Assembly: GCA_019637795.1 (NCBI GenBank)
Contig: JAHBUY010000009.1
Span: 124,001-188,000, forward strand
DNA: 64,000 nt
Direction of reading: 5' to 3'
From: a bacterium
GTDB taxonomy: Bacteria > Desulfobacterota > Binatia > HRBIN30 > CADEER01
Shown here piece by piece: positions 1 through 7,451 of this stretch (position 1 is its first letter; the number at the start of each line of letters is the position of its first letter). The translations under genes were made by a program, and so were the position numbers. The notes under the pieces are model-generated. The model did no database searches, had not been told where the DNA came from, and worked only from the letters and a program-made list of their open reading frames with translations.

Positions 1-612
1 TTCACGCCGATCAGCGCGCTGACGCTCACCGATGCCTTCGGCGGCGGGACGGCGGACGCGAAGAAACTCGCCAACCTCTGCGCACCGGCCGACGTCGGGG
101 CCGGCATCCTCGATCCGTCCACCTACCTGACCGCCTTCAAGCTGAAGGGCGCCATCGGCGCGCCGCAGGTCGGGCTGCACGTGCGCGACCGTCTCGGCAC
201 GTTGACGGTCGATACCCGGCAGCCATCCCTGCTGCTGACGCCCACCGCGCTCGGCGCCGTGCCGCCGCCGTCGGGCACCACCGCGATCGACGACTTCGCC
301 TGCTACAGGACACGACCGGCGAAGCACGCACCGAAGCTCCCGGCAGGGCTGCGGGTGGCGGTGTCGTCGCCGTTCGCTCCCGACCGGGCGTTGGCGCTGA
401 AGGCGCTGCGCCTGCTGTGCGTCGCCGTCGATCGCGGCAGCGGTCGCCAGAACCCGGCCGCCGCCCTCACCTGTTATGCCGCCCGCCCGGCCGCCGGCGC
501 GCCGGCGATGACGCCCGTGGCGGCGCAAGCGATCGCCAGCGCGCTCGCCGCGCTGACCGTCGACGCGACGGCGGACGCGCTGCTCTGCCTGCCGGCGACC
601 ATCGCGCCGTGA
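1..612 (+). CDS. C-terminal part of a secreted TCY-repeat protein (5' end outside window)
   Basis: An open frame enters from the left edge and ends at TGA 610-612, leaving 203 residues. Two related halves can be seen. Each has a segment of the type LTLTDAFGG or VAVSSPFAPD, followed about 15 residues later by a Leu-Cys (NLCAPAD, RLLCVAVDRG), and then a short Cys motif (DDFACYRT, LTCYAAR). Repeats of this kind, with a DxFxCY...LTCY pattern, are familiar from predicted secreted proteins of Binatia-like genomes, where no function is known. There are no membrane segments in the visible part. The first in-frame ATG or GTG lies well inside the repeat, so the start must be upstream. The family resemblance is recalled, not searched. 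Confidence 0.6.
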   Translation, partial: FTPISALTLTDAFGGGTADAKKLANLCAPADVGAGILDPSTYLTAFKLKGAIGAPQVGLHVRDRLGTLTVDTRQPSLLLTPTALGAVPPPSGTTAIDDFACYRTRPAKHAPKLPAGLRVAVSSPFAPDRALALKALRLLCVAVDRGSGRQNPAAALTCYAARPAAGAPAMTPVAAQAIASALAALTVDATADALLCLPATIAP

Positions 613-946
613 GTGCCCCTGGCGTCACGGGCGGCAGCCCTGCAGGGCGTCGCCGAGAGCGCGCCGTCCGGGCCGGTGATGTCGACCGGCGCGGCGCGAT
701 CGACCGCGATCCGCGCCCCAACGCGCGCGGCGCCGGCTCCGCCATCGACCGGGCCGCCGCCGGTTTCGCCGACCCTTCGACCGATCGCACGGCGCCTCGA
801 TTTCCGATCGGTGGGATTGACGCGCCACTCGCCCCCGCTTCGTTCGCATACGCCCCCGCGGCACGCCTCCTGCTCCACCGCGATGTGACGCAGGCGCGTT
901 CGCCGCGCCCTCGGCGAGCGCCAGCCGCCCTGGATCGGAGGATGAG
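613..946. other. intergenic region without a recognisable gene
   Basis: These 334 bases separate the repeat protein from the dockerin-like gene. Small open frames exist on both strands, but none has a ribosome-binding site or a recognisable product. A TTGACG hexamer at 817-822 could be a -35 box for the downstream gene, although no convincing -10 lies at standard spacing. Nothing else stands out. Confidence 0.4.
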
Positions 947-1702
947 ATGGTGTTCACGCGAAGCGCGTGCCTGGCAGCGGTCGCCCTGCTGCTCGTCGCA
1001 ACGACCGGCGGGCGGACGGCGGCGGTGGTGTGCGTCGCCGACTGCAACGACGACGGCGCGGTGCTGATCAACGAGCTGGTCGCCGCCGTCAACGTCGCCC
1101 TCGGCGGTGCCCTGAGCGCCTGCCCGGGAGCCGACGCCAACGGCGATGGGCAGGTGACGATCAACGAGCTGGTCAACGCGGTCAGTGACGCGCTCTACGG
1201 CTGCGGAGTGACGCCGCCGACGCCAGCCGCGACGCCCACGCCGACCGCCACCGTCAGCCCGACCGCGTCGCCCAGCCCGTCGCCGACGCCGACCATCGGC
1301 GTCGACGTCTCCGGTCACTGGCGCTCCGACCAGGCGCAGTTGCAGTCGTCGACCTGCGTCAAGGCCGTCACCGACGCCGTGCGCGCCGCGATCCGCAACG
1401 GCAATTTCAATTGCGACTACGCGGTCGTGCAGCGCGGGGCGAGCGCCGACGTCACCGAGACCTGCAAGGGCGAGACGATGGCCTTCACCGTCGCCGTCGC
1501 GCCCGACGGCACGATCGCGTACGTCTTCCAGGAATCGGACAGTGCCAACGGCTGCGACGTCACCGTCAGCACGATGGTGGTCGCGCCCCTGGCGCAGAGC
1601 CCGACCACGATCACCGGCACCTACGACTTCGCCTTCGAGCCGTCCTGCGGCCTCGCCGCCTGCCGCCTGGTCGTCAGCGGCCGACTGCGCCGCATCCCGT
1701 AG
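947..1702 (+). CDS. secreted protein with paired EF-hand (dockerin-type) repeats
   Basis: The 251-residue product starts at ATG 947 behind a GGAG at about 937-940. Residues 1-25 form a signal peptide. Residues about 28-85 hold two calcium-loop repeats, DCNDDGAVLINELV and DANGDGQVTINELV, each followed by a short helix ending in Cys, the layout of a type I dockerin or paired EF-hand. A Thr/Pro/Ser-rich linker (about residues 87-112) leads to a C-terminal globular domain of about 135 residues with several Cys and no family I recognise. By analogy the EF-hand pair would bind calcium and could mediate protein docking at the cell surface. No cohesin is visible in the window. The gene stands alone, with no close downstream partner. 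Confidence 0.65.
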   Translation: MVFTRSACLAAVALLLVATTGGRTAAVVCVADCNDDGAVLINELVAAVNVALGGALSACPGADANGDGQVTINELVNAVSDALYGCGVTPPTPAATPTPTATVSPTASPSPSPTPTIGVDVSGHWRSDQAQLQSSTCVKAVTDAVRAAIRNGNFNCDYAVVQRGASADVTETCKGETMAFTVAVAPDGTIAYVFQESDSANGCDVTVSTMVVAPLAQSPTTITGTYDFAFEPSCGLAACRLVVSGRLRRIP

Positions 1703-1757
1703 CGGCGCCGCGGCGTCGGCCATCCGGACGGCCGGCTCCGCGTGGACCGGGGGATCT

Positions 1758-2026
1758 TTGACCATCGCGAAGCGCTCGCCTACCATCCGCGGCGTGCTCA
1801 CCGTTGCGCAGGCCTGCGATGCGGCGCGGAAGGCCGTGGCCGCGGCGGATACCGACCGATTCCGCGCCATGACGCCGGAGGCTCGCCTGCAGCTCTTCGT
1901 CGAGCTCTGCGACCTGACCGACTCGATCGTCGACGGGCGTCCGAACAGCGCCCTGCTGCGCGCCCCGACTGGCAGAACGCCGGAATCCGAGGCCCTCTGG
2001 CGCCGGCTCATGCAGGCGCGACATGG
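1758..2026 (+). pseudogene. small partner protein of a nucleotidyltransferase pair, natural stop lost
   Basis: From TTG 1758 (GGGGGA just upstream; alternative GTG 1794) the frame encodes a helical polypeptide containing MTPEARLQLFVELCDLTDSI and TPESEALWRRLM. This is the pattern of a small protein of about 90 residues commonly placed directly before a nucleotidyltransferase gene. The conserved part ends at about 2010. After that the frame runs on without a stop to about 3566, antisense to the nitronate monooxygenase and thiolase genes, which cannot be real coding. I therefore read it as a gene that has lost its 3' end, probably together with its partner. The boundaries are approximate. The pairing is recalled from similar loci and suggests a toxin-antitoxin-like or regulatory module. 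Confidence 0.45.
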
Positions 2027-2466
2027 CCGACAGCGTCTCGACGGTCATCGAGCGTCTGATCGGCGTGCTCGAACCGAGCGGCGAGACGTACGCGTTCGGC
2101 GGCGCGATCGCGTTGGCCGCGTGGTCCGCTCCGCGCGCCACCGCGGACGTGGACATCGTGCTCTGGATCGACCTGGAGAATGTCGATCGGGCCGTATCGC
2201 TCATCGAGCGCGCCGGCATTTCCGTCGTCCGCGAGGTGGCGAGAACGGAGGCGCGGACGCAGGGGATGTTCATCGGCCGCGCCGGGCCCATCCGCGTCGC
2301 GCGCGGGGTTCGCGGACCTCAGGCGAAGCGCTGCAGCGCCGCCGCCGCGGCGCGGAAGCCGGCGACGGTGTCGGCGATGATCTCGGCCACCGGTCGCACG
2401 GCGTCGATGCGGCCGACGACCTGGCCGCCGAGGGCGATCGCCGCCTCCATGTCGCCGCCGAAGTAG
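2023..2466 (+). pseudogene. truncated nucleotidyltransferase-fold protein
   Basis: ATG 2023 begins a protein whose first about 92 residues look like a minimal nucleotidyltransferase (MNT/DUF6036-like). YAFGGAIALAAWSAPRATAD is followed by DVDIVLW, i.e. the GG(A/S) motif and the metal-binding DxD. Intact relatives continue for about another 80 residues after the segment GMFIGRAGPIRV. Here the sequence changes abruptly at about base 2300 into Ala/Arg/Pro-rich text that is the antisense of the nitronate monooxygenase C-terminus, with a stop at 2464-2466. The module is therefore cut at its 3' end, probably by a deletion that joined it to the neighbouring gene. It overlaps the end of the small upstream partner, the usual arrangement for this pair. 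Activity is unlikely. Confidence 0.5.
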
Positions 2467-3251
2467 AGGTCCATGGCGCGGGCGAAGACGTCCATGCCGA
2501 CGTGCTCCTCGCGCTCGAGCCGCTCGCTGGTCCGGGTGCGCAGGGCGCGCAGACCGGGACGGCTGAAACGGTTGAGGAAGACGGTGTCGGTCTCCTTGGC
2601 GGCCAGGATGGCCTGCTTCCAGTTCTCGTGCACCGGCGACTCCGCCGCCGACACCATGCGCGAGCCCATCTGCACGCCCTCGGCGCCGAGCGCGAACGCC
2701 GCCGCCATGCCGGGGCCGTCGCAGATGCCGCCGGCGGCGATGAGCGGCACGTCGACCCGCGAGCGTACCAGCGGCAGCAGCACCATGGTGGCGACGTCGC
2801 GCGGGTTCTTGAAGCCGCCGCCCTCGCCGCCCTCGACCACCAGGCCGTCGACGCCGGCGTCCACCGCCTTCAGCGCCGCGTCGAGCGACGGCACGACGTG
2901 AAACACGGTCAGGCCCGCCGCCTTGAGCTGCGCCGTGTAGCGGCGCGGATCGCCGGCCGAGGTGGTGACGAATTTCACCCCCTGCGCGACGACGAAGTCG
3001 ACGATGCCGGGATCGCGCACGAAGAGCTGCGCGATGTTGACCCCGAACGGCTGCGCGGTGAGATCGCGCATCCTGCGGATCTCGTCCTTGACCACGTCGA
3101 GCTCGCCCGACGAGGTCTCGATGATGCCCAGCCCGCCGGCGTTCGACACCGCGGAGGCGAGCTGACTCCTCGCGATCCATCCCATCGGCGCCTGCACGAT
3201 GGGATAGCGGACGCCGAGCAGATCGCTGACGCGGGTCTGGATTCGATCCAT
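2319..3251 (-). CDS. nitronate monooxygenase (2-nitropropane dioxygenase family)
   Basis: The 310-residue FMN-dependent TIM-barrel enzyme starts at ATG 3251. It begins with RVSDLLGVRYPIVQAPMGWI, the typical opening of the family. It then shows the Gly-rich flavin-phosphate strands LVVEGGEGGGFK and LIAAGGICDGPGMAAAFALG, followed by GVQMGSRM, as expected for nitronate monooxygenase or 2-nitropropane dioxygenase. Members oxidise alkyl nitronates such as propionate-3-nitronate to aldehydes and nitrite. Some close relatives are only annotated as flavin enzymes of lipid catabolic loci, so the substrate is uncertain. It lies on the same strand as the thiolase, 104 bases downstream of it, and the two may be co-transcribed. 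No strong Shine-Dalgarno precedes the start, and in-frame codons further upstream are not conserved-looking. Confidence 0.8.
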   Translation of the reverse strand: MDRIQTRVSDLLGVRYPIVQAPMGWIARSQLASAVSNAGGLGIIETSSGELDVVKDEIRRMRDLTAQPFGVNIAQLFVRDPGIVDFVVAQGVKFVTTSAGDPRRYTAQLKAAGLTVFHVVPSLDAALKAVDAGVDGLVVEGGEGGGFKNPRDVATMVLLPLVRSRVDVPLIAAGGICDGPGMAAAFALGAEGVQMGSRMVSAAESPVHENWKQAILAAKETDTVFLNRFSRPGLRALRTRTSERLEREEHVGMDVFARAMDLYFGGDMEAAIALGGQVVGRIDAVRPVAEIIADTVAGFRAAAAALQRFA

Positions 3252-3355
3252 GGGCACCGTGCGGGACGCCGCTGGAGGGTGCCGATCCGTCGGCGCCTGT
3301 CGGATGGGGCGCGGCGGCCCGATCCGCCAGGCGCCGACGGAGCGGCGCCTCCAGG

Positions 3356-4555
3356 TCAGTTGATCGCTTCGAAGAGGCCGGCGGCGCCCATGCCGCCGCC
3401 GATGCACATGGTGACGATGCCCCAGCGCTTCTTCTGCCGGCGCAGCTCGAGCAGCAGGGTGCCGGTCATGCGCGAGCCGGTCATGCCGTACGGGTGGCCG
3501 ATCGAGATCGCGCCGCCGTTCGGGTTCAGCTTGGCCGGATCGATGCCGAGGCGGTCGCGGCAGTAGACCGCCTGCGAGGCGAACGCCTCGTTGAGCTCGA
3601 CGATGTCGATGTCGTCGATGGTGAGGCCGTTGCGCTGCAGCAGCTTCGGCACGGCGAACACCGGGCCGATGCCCATCTCGTCCGGCTCGCAGCCGGCGAC
3701 CACGAAACCGCGGAAGTACCCCAGCGGCTGGATGCCGAGCGCCGTGGCGCGGTCGGCCGACATGATCAGGCAGGCGGAGGCGCCGTCGGAGAACTGCGAC
3801 GAGTTGCCGGCGGTGACGCTGCCGCCGTCCGGCTTGAAGGCGCCGGGCAGCTTGGCCAGGCCCTCGGCGGTGGTGTCGGGGCGGTTGCACTCGTCCTTGT
3901 CGACGGTGACGGTCTTGCGCGACTTCTCGCCGGTCGCCTTGTCGGTGACCTCCATCTCGACCGTCATCGGCACGATCTCGTCCTTGAACTTGCCCGCCTG
4001 CTGCGCCGCGGCGGTGCGCTGCTGCGACGCCAGCGCCAGCTCGTCCTGCGACGCGCGGCTGACCTTGTAGCGCTCGGCGACGATCTCGGCGGTCAGCCCC
4101 ATCGGCATGTAGATCGCCTTCTTGTGATCCATCAGCCAGGGATTGAAGAGGTTATGCTTGTTGAAGTCGTTCTGCATCATGGTGATCGACTCGAGGCCGC
4201 CGCCGATCACCGCCTCGGCGCCCTCGTTCTCGACCATGTGCGCCGCCGTCGCCACCGCCTGCAGCCCCGACGAGCAGAAGCGGCTCACCGTCTGCCCGGC
4301 CACCGTCAGCGGCAGGCCGGCCATCACCGCCACGTTGCGGCCGACGTTGAAGCCCTGCGGCCCCTCGGGGAAGCCGGTGCCCATCACCACGTCGTCGATC
4401 TCCTTCGGATCGAGCTGAGGGGTCTTCGCCATCACTGCCTTGATGCAGTGCGCGGCCATGTCGTCCGGCCGCGTCAGGTTGAAGGATCCCCGGAACGACT
4501 TCGCGAGCCCCGTGCGGGCGGTCGCGACGATCACCGCTTCCCGTCTCGTTGCCAT
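3356..4555 (-). CDS. acetyl-CoA C-acyltransferase (thiolase)
   Basis: The 399-residue protein is full length for a class II thiolase. The nucleophile is Cys94 in SRFCSSGLQA. The general base motif GHP is at His354 in AISIGHPYGMTGSR, and the second catalytic Cys384 is in TMCIGGGMGAAGLFE. The ELNEAFA motif before these is intact. The enzyme cleaves 3-ketoacyl-CoA with CoA in beta-oxidation, or condenses acetyl-CoA; the sequence does not settle chain-length preference. ATG 4555 has an excellent GGAGG six bases upstream. Its upstream region (4556-4777) is shared divergently with the nucleotidyltransferase gene. Together with the acyl-CoA dehydrogenases elsewhere in the window it points to fatty-acid catabolism. 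Confidence 0.93.
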   Translation of the reverse strand: MATRREAVIVATARTGLAKSFRGSFNLTRPDDMAAHCIKAVMAKTPQLDPKEIDDVVMGTGFPEGPQGFNVGRNVAVMAGLPLTVAGQTVSRFCSSGLQAVATAAHMVENEGAEAVIGGGLESITMMQNDFNKHNLFNPWLMDHKKAIYMPMGLTAEIVAERYKVSRASQDELALASQQRTAAAQQAGKFKDEIVPMTVEMEVTDKATGEKSRKTVTVDKDECNRPDTTAEGLAKLPGAFKPDGGSVTAGNSSQFSDGASACLIMSADRATALGIQPLGYFRGFVVAGCEPDEMGIGPVFAVPKLLQRNGLTIDDIDIVELNEAFASQAVYCRDRLGIDPAKLNPNGGAISIGHPYGMTGSRMTGTLLLELRRQKKRWGIVTMCIGGGMGAAGLFEAIN

Positions 4556-4740
4556 GCTGCCTCCTGCTGTGGGGTGAATGACCGATCAGACATCGCAAAT
4601 CGGGTTGGCGCCGGCAATCCGGGCACCTGGCCGCGCCGCGCGTCGCGGAGGCAAGCCGGCGCCGGCATCAGACGGCCGCCGCGGGAGGGCGACCGTCTGA
4701 CGACCCGCGTCCGCCAGCACGGACGGCGTCTTCGAATGGC

Positions 4741-4776
4741 GGTTATACGCACGATCGGATAGGGCTGCGTATAACC
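4741..4776. promoter_or_regulatory. perfect 11-bp inverted repeat abutting a start codon
   Basis: GGTTATACGCA (4741-4751) and TGCGTATAACC (4766-4776) are exact reverse complements separated by 14 bases. The second arm ends one base before ATG 4778 and takes the place of a ribosome-binding site. Both arms contain TATA-like hexamers that could serve as a -10. Symmetry, size and location fit an operator for a dimeric repressor, or an RNA hairpin masking the start. Confidence 0.55.
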
Positions 4777-4777
4777 C

Positions 4778-5818
4778 ATGGAACGCCTGTCCGTGCAGGT
4801 GCAGACCGCGTATGCGGAGTTGCTGGAGCAGTTGGTCGCCGCCGAGGCGCAGCGCGCCATCGGCCACAGTCAGGGCGCGTTCGTCCTCAAGACCGTGAAG
4901 GGACAAGCGTACTACTACTACCAGCACGCCCTCCCAGGACGAATCGTGCAGACCTACGTCGGCCGGCGCACGCCGGCGCTGGACCGCGTCGTGAAGCGGT
5001 TCAAGGCCGGCCGCGAGATCGCTGCGAGCGAGCGACAGCGGACGGCGCGCCTGGTCGCCCTGCTGCGATCCGGCGGCGCGATCGGCATCGACGGACCAGC
5101 CGGGCGGGTGCTCGACGCGCTCGCCGATGCCGCGGTCTTCCGCCTCGGGGGCGTGCTGGTCGGCACCCAGGCATTCATCGCGCTCGGCACGCTGCTCGGC
5201 GTCCGCTGGAGCGGCGCCGGCGTGCGCACCGAGGACATCGACATCGCCGGCGAGCCGGCGCTGGCCGTCGCGATGCCGGCGCTGACGGCCGACGTTCCCC
5301 GGGTGCTCGAGAGCCTGGAGATGGGATTCTTCCCGGTACCAGGTCTGTCGCCGCGTCAGCCGTCGACGTCGTTCAAGGTGCGCGGTCGCGCCCTGCGGGT
5401 CGACGTGCTGACGCCACAGCGCGGCGGGCGCACCGCGCCCATCCCTCTGCCGCGCTTCCACGCCGCAGCGCAGCCGCTACCGCATCTCGATTTCCTCATC
5501 GAGCAGCCACAGCAGGCGGCGCTCGTGGCCGGCAGCGGCATCCTGGTCAACGTCCCGACGCCGGCGCGATTCGCGCTGCACAAGCTCGCCGTGGCGTGCT
5601 CGCGCTCCGCCGCGTGGCAGACCAAGCGCGGCAAGGATCTCGACCAGGCGGCACGACTCATCGGCGTCCTCGCCGAGGACCGACCGGGAGACCTCGCCGT
5701 CGCCTGGGAGGCGCTGGCCCAGCGCACGGCGTTGGCGCGAGCGGTGCGGGCCGGCATGGCGGCGCTGAAGACGCGCCATGCCGCAAGTCATGCCGTCCTG
5801 CGCGACGAGCTGCGGTGA
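4778..5818 (+). CDS. GSU2403-family nucleotidyltransferase-fold protein
   Basis: The 346-residue protein has an N-terminal helical region of about 110 residues followed by a nucleotidyltransferase-like fold. The segment FRLGGVLVGTQAFIALGTLL, then RTEDIDIA, supplies the G-G and D-x-D elements seen in NTP_transf_8 (GSU2403-type) proteins. The C-terminal half resembles nucleotidyltransferases that carry an HKLAVA-like helix before the last domain. The family's substrate is unknown, and many members sit in accessory or defence contexts. The gene is solitary and faces the FGGY kinase gene, 13 bases away. The start is chosen because ATG 4778 directly follows the inverted repeat; no Shine-Dalgarno is present. 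Cognate partner genes are not visible. Confidence 0.7.
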   Translation: MERLSVQVQTAYAELLEQLVAAEAQRAIGHSQGAFVLKTVKGQAYYYYQHALPGRIVQTYVGRRTPALDRVVKRFKAGREIAASERQRTARLVALLRSGGAIGIDGPAGRVLDALADAAVFRLGGVLVGTQAFIALGTLLGVRWSGAGVRTEDIDIAGEPALAVAMPALTADVPRVLESLEMGFFPVPGLSPRQPSTSFKVRGRALRVDVLTPQRGGRTAPIPLPRFHAAAQPLPHLDFLIEQPQQAALVAGSGILVNVPTPARFALHKLAVACSRSAAWQTKRGKDLDQAARLIGVLAEDRPGDLAVAWEALAQRTALARAVRAGMAALKTRHAASHAVLRDELR

Positions 5819-5831
5819 GGCAGGCCGACCG

Positions 5832-7415
5832 TCAACTGGGACCGTTCAGGCGCCGGAACATCGCGCGCTGTCGCCGGTACAGGCGGGGGAACTCGCCGTA
5901 CAGGCGGTCGTAGACGGCCCGGTTCGCCGGATCCGGCGCGAAGGTGCGCTCGGCCGGCACCAGGGTTCGCACCTCGTCCTCGCGCACGGCGCCGATCGCC
6001 AGCGCCGCGATCAGCGCCGCGCCGCGCAGGTTGGTGTGCAGGGGCTCGGCGGGACGTTCGATGGTGCGGTTCATGGCGTCGGCGTGGATCTGGCACCACA
6101 GGTCGGAGAGCGCGCCGCCGCCGATCATGCGGACGGGATCGAGGCGGCGGCCGGCGAAGCGCTCGACGGCCTCGTGCAGCCAGCGGTTGTTGTAGGCGAC
6201 GCCCTCCATCACCGCCCGCACCACGTCCGCGCGGGTGGTCGCCAGCGAGAGATTGTGGAAGCCGGCGCGCGCCCGGCGGTCGGTCACCGGCGAGCGCTCG
6301 CCGGCGAGCCAGGGCGTGAACAGGACGCCGCCGCTGCCCGGCGCGCTGCCGGCGGCCAGCGCCGTCAGCTCGTCGTAACCGACGCCGTCGCCGAGGATGT
6401 TCTCGCGCAACCAGCGCAGGCACATGCCGCCGGTGTCGTGGTTGTTCGCCACCAGGTAGCGATCGGCGCGCAGCCCCGGAACGCTCACGATGGCGCGGAA
6501 GAGATCGCTCTTCTTGAACGGCACCGGCAGGCCGATCCACGCCGTCGTGCTCACCGCCATGTGGGTCTCGAAATCGCGCACCGCGCCGGAGCCGACGGCG
6601 GCGGAGTGCAGGTCGGGCGTGCCGGCGACGACTGGCACGCCGCGCGGCAGGCCGAGCGCGGCGGCGACGTCGTCGCGCACGACGCCGACCACCGATACCG
6701 TCGGCCGCAGCGGCGGCAGCTTGTTCGCGTCGACGCCGGCGATGCGCACCAGCGTCGGATCGTAGGCGAGCACGTCCTGGCGGCGATTGTCGGTCAGCCA
6801 GGAGGCGATCATGGTCGCGTGCGAGGCGCTCGCCGCGCCGGTGAAGCGCATCGTCAGATAGTCGGCGGGCTCGAGATACCAGCGCGCGGCGCGCGCCACC
6901 TCGGGCTGGTCGTGGGCGAGGTGCAGCATGTGGCTGATCGGATCGTTGCCGCTCGGCGACGGCGCGCCGCCGGTGCGCCGCACCCACTGCCACAATCGCA
7001 GCGGCGCGTAGCCGGCGAGCGGACCGCCGACCACCCGGCGCGCGTGGCGCGCGCCGCGCGTGTCCTGCCACATGATGCAGTCGCCGACCGGCCGCCCCTC
7101 GGCGTCGACCGGCACGATGCTCGCCCACTGCGCCGTGCAGCTCACCGCCGCCACCGCCCCTGGCGCCACCGCGCCGCTGGCGAGCCCGCGCCGCGCCGCG
7201 TCGGCGATCAGCCGCCACCACGCCTCGGCATCCTGCACCGCGCCGCCGCCGGGCAGCCGCCGCGTCGTCACCAGCAGATGCTCCTGCCAGGCGATCCGCC
7301 CGGCGAGCGAAACGAATCCGACCTTGGGGCCGCCGGTGCCGAGGTCGACGGCGAGGACGAATCGCTCACCGCGGAGACGCAGAGACGCGGAGGTCGCGGA
7401 ACTGGGATCGGACAT
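5832..7415 (-). CDS. FGGY-family carbohydrate kinase (xylulokinase-like)
   Basis: The 527-residue kinase has the FGGY layout. An N-terminal phosphate-1 loop, FVLAVDLGTGGPKVG, is followed by CTAQWASIVPVDAEGRP and the IMWQDTRG motif. The second ATPase half contains AGTPDLHSAAVGSG and MIGGGALSDLWCQI. Such enzymes phosphorylate sugars such as xylulose, ribulose or glycerol; this one is xylulokinase-like in length and order, but the sugar is not determined. ATG 7415 lies inside the loop of palindromic repeat copy A, so residues 1 to about 17 (MSDPSSATSASLRLRGE) are encoded by the repeat rather than by family sequence. The next gene upstream is the PLP lyase, 36 bases away on the same strand, so co-transcription is likely. 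Confidence 0.83.
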   Translation of the reverse strand: MSDPSSATSASLRLRGERFVLAVDLGTGGPKVGFVSLAGRIAWQEHLLVTTRRLPGGGAVQDAEAWWRLIADAARRGLASGAVAPGAVAAVSCTAQWASIVPVDAEGRPVGDCIMWQDTRGARHARRVVGGPLAGYAPLRLWQWVRRTGGAPSPSGNDPISHMLHLAHDQPEVARAARWYLEPADYLTMRFTGAASASHATMIASWLTDNRRQDVLAYDPTLVRIAGVDANKLPPLRPTVSVVGVVRDDVAAALGLPRGVPVVAGTPDLHSAAVGSGAVRDFETHMAVSTTAWIGLPVPFKKSDLFRAIVSVPGLRADRYLVANNHDTGGMCLRWLRENILGDGVGYDELTALAAGSAPGSGGVLFTPWLAGERSPVTDRRARAGFHNLSLATTRADVVRAVMEGVAYNNRWLHEAVERFAGRRLDPVRMIGGGALSDLWCQIHADAMNRTIERPAEPLHTNLRGAALIAALAIGAVREDEVRTLVPAERTFAPDPANRAVYDRLYGEFPRLYRRQRAMFRRLNGPS

Positions 7416-7443
7416 CGCTGCGACGCCGCGTCTCTGCGGTGAA
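7366..7443. repeat. dispersed palindromic repeat, copy A
   Basis: The left arm begins TCACCGCGGAGACGCAGAGA and the right arm ends GCGTCTCTGCGGTGAA; they are inverted copies around a loop of about 30 bases. Arms of the same sequence recur at 35263-35338, and related arms at 39033-39099 and 50077-50147. This copy contains the start codon of the FGGY kinase gene. Confidence 0.75.
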
Positions 7444-7451
7444 ATTCTTCT

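Noticed and set aside
613..946. Small open frames in the first intergenic gap
   Set aside because: No ribosome sites, no signal peptides and arginine-rich composition typical of non-coding GC-rich sequence.
4668..4700. Hairpin TCAGACGG...CCGTCTGA in the thiolase/nucleotidyltransferase gap
   Set aside because: The stem is 8 bp with a 17-base loop and no T-tract; it is weaker and less well placed than the inverted repeat at 4741-4776.
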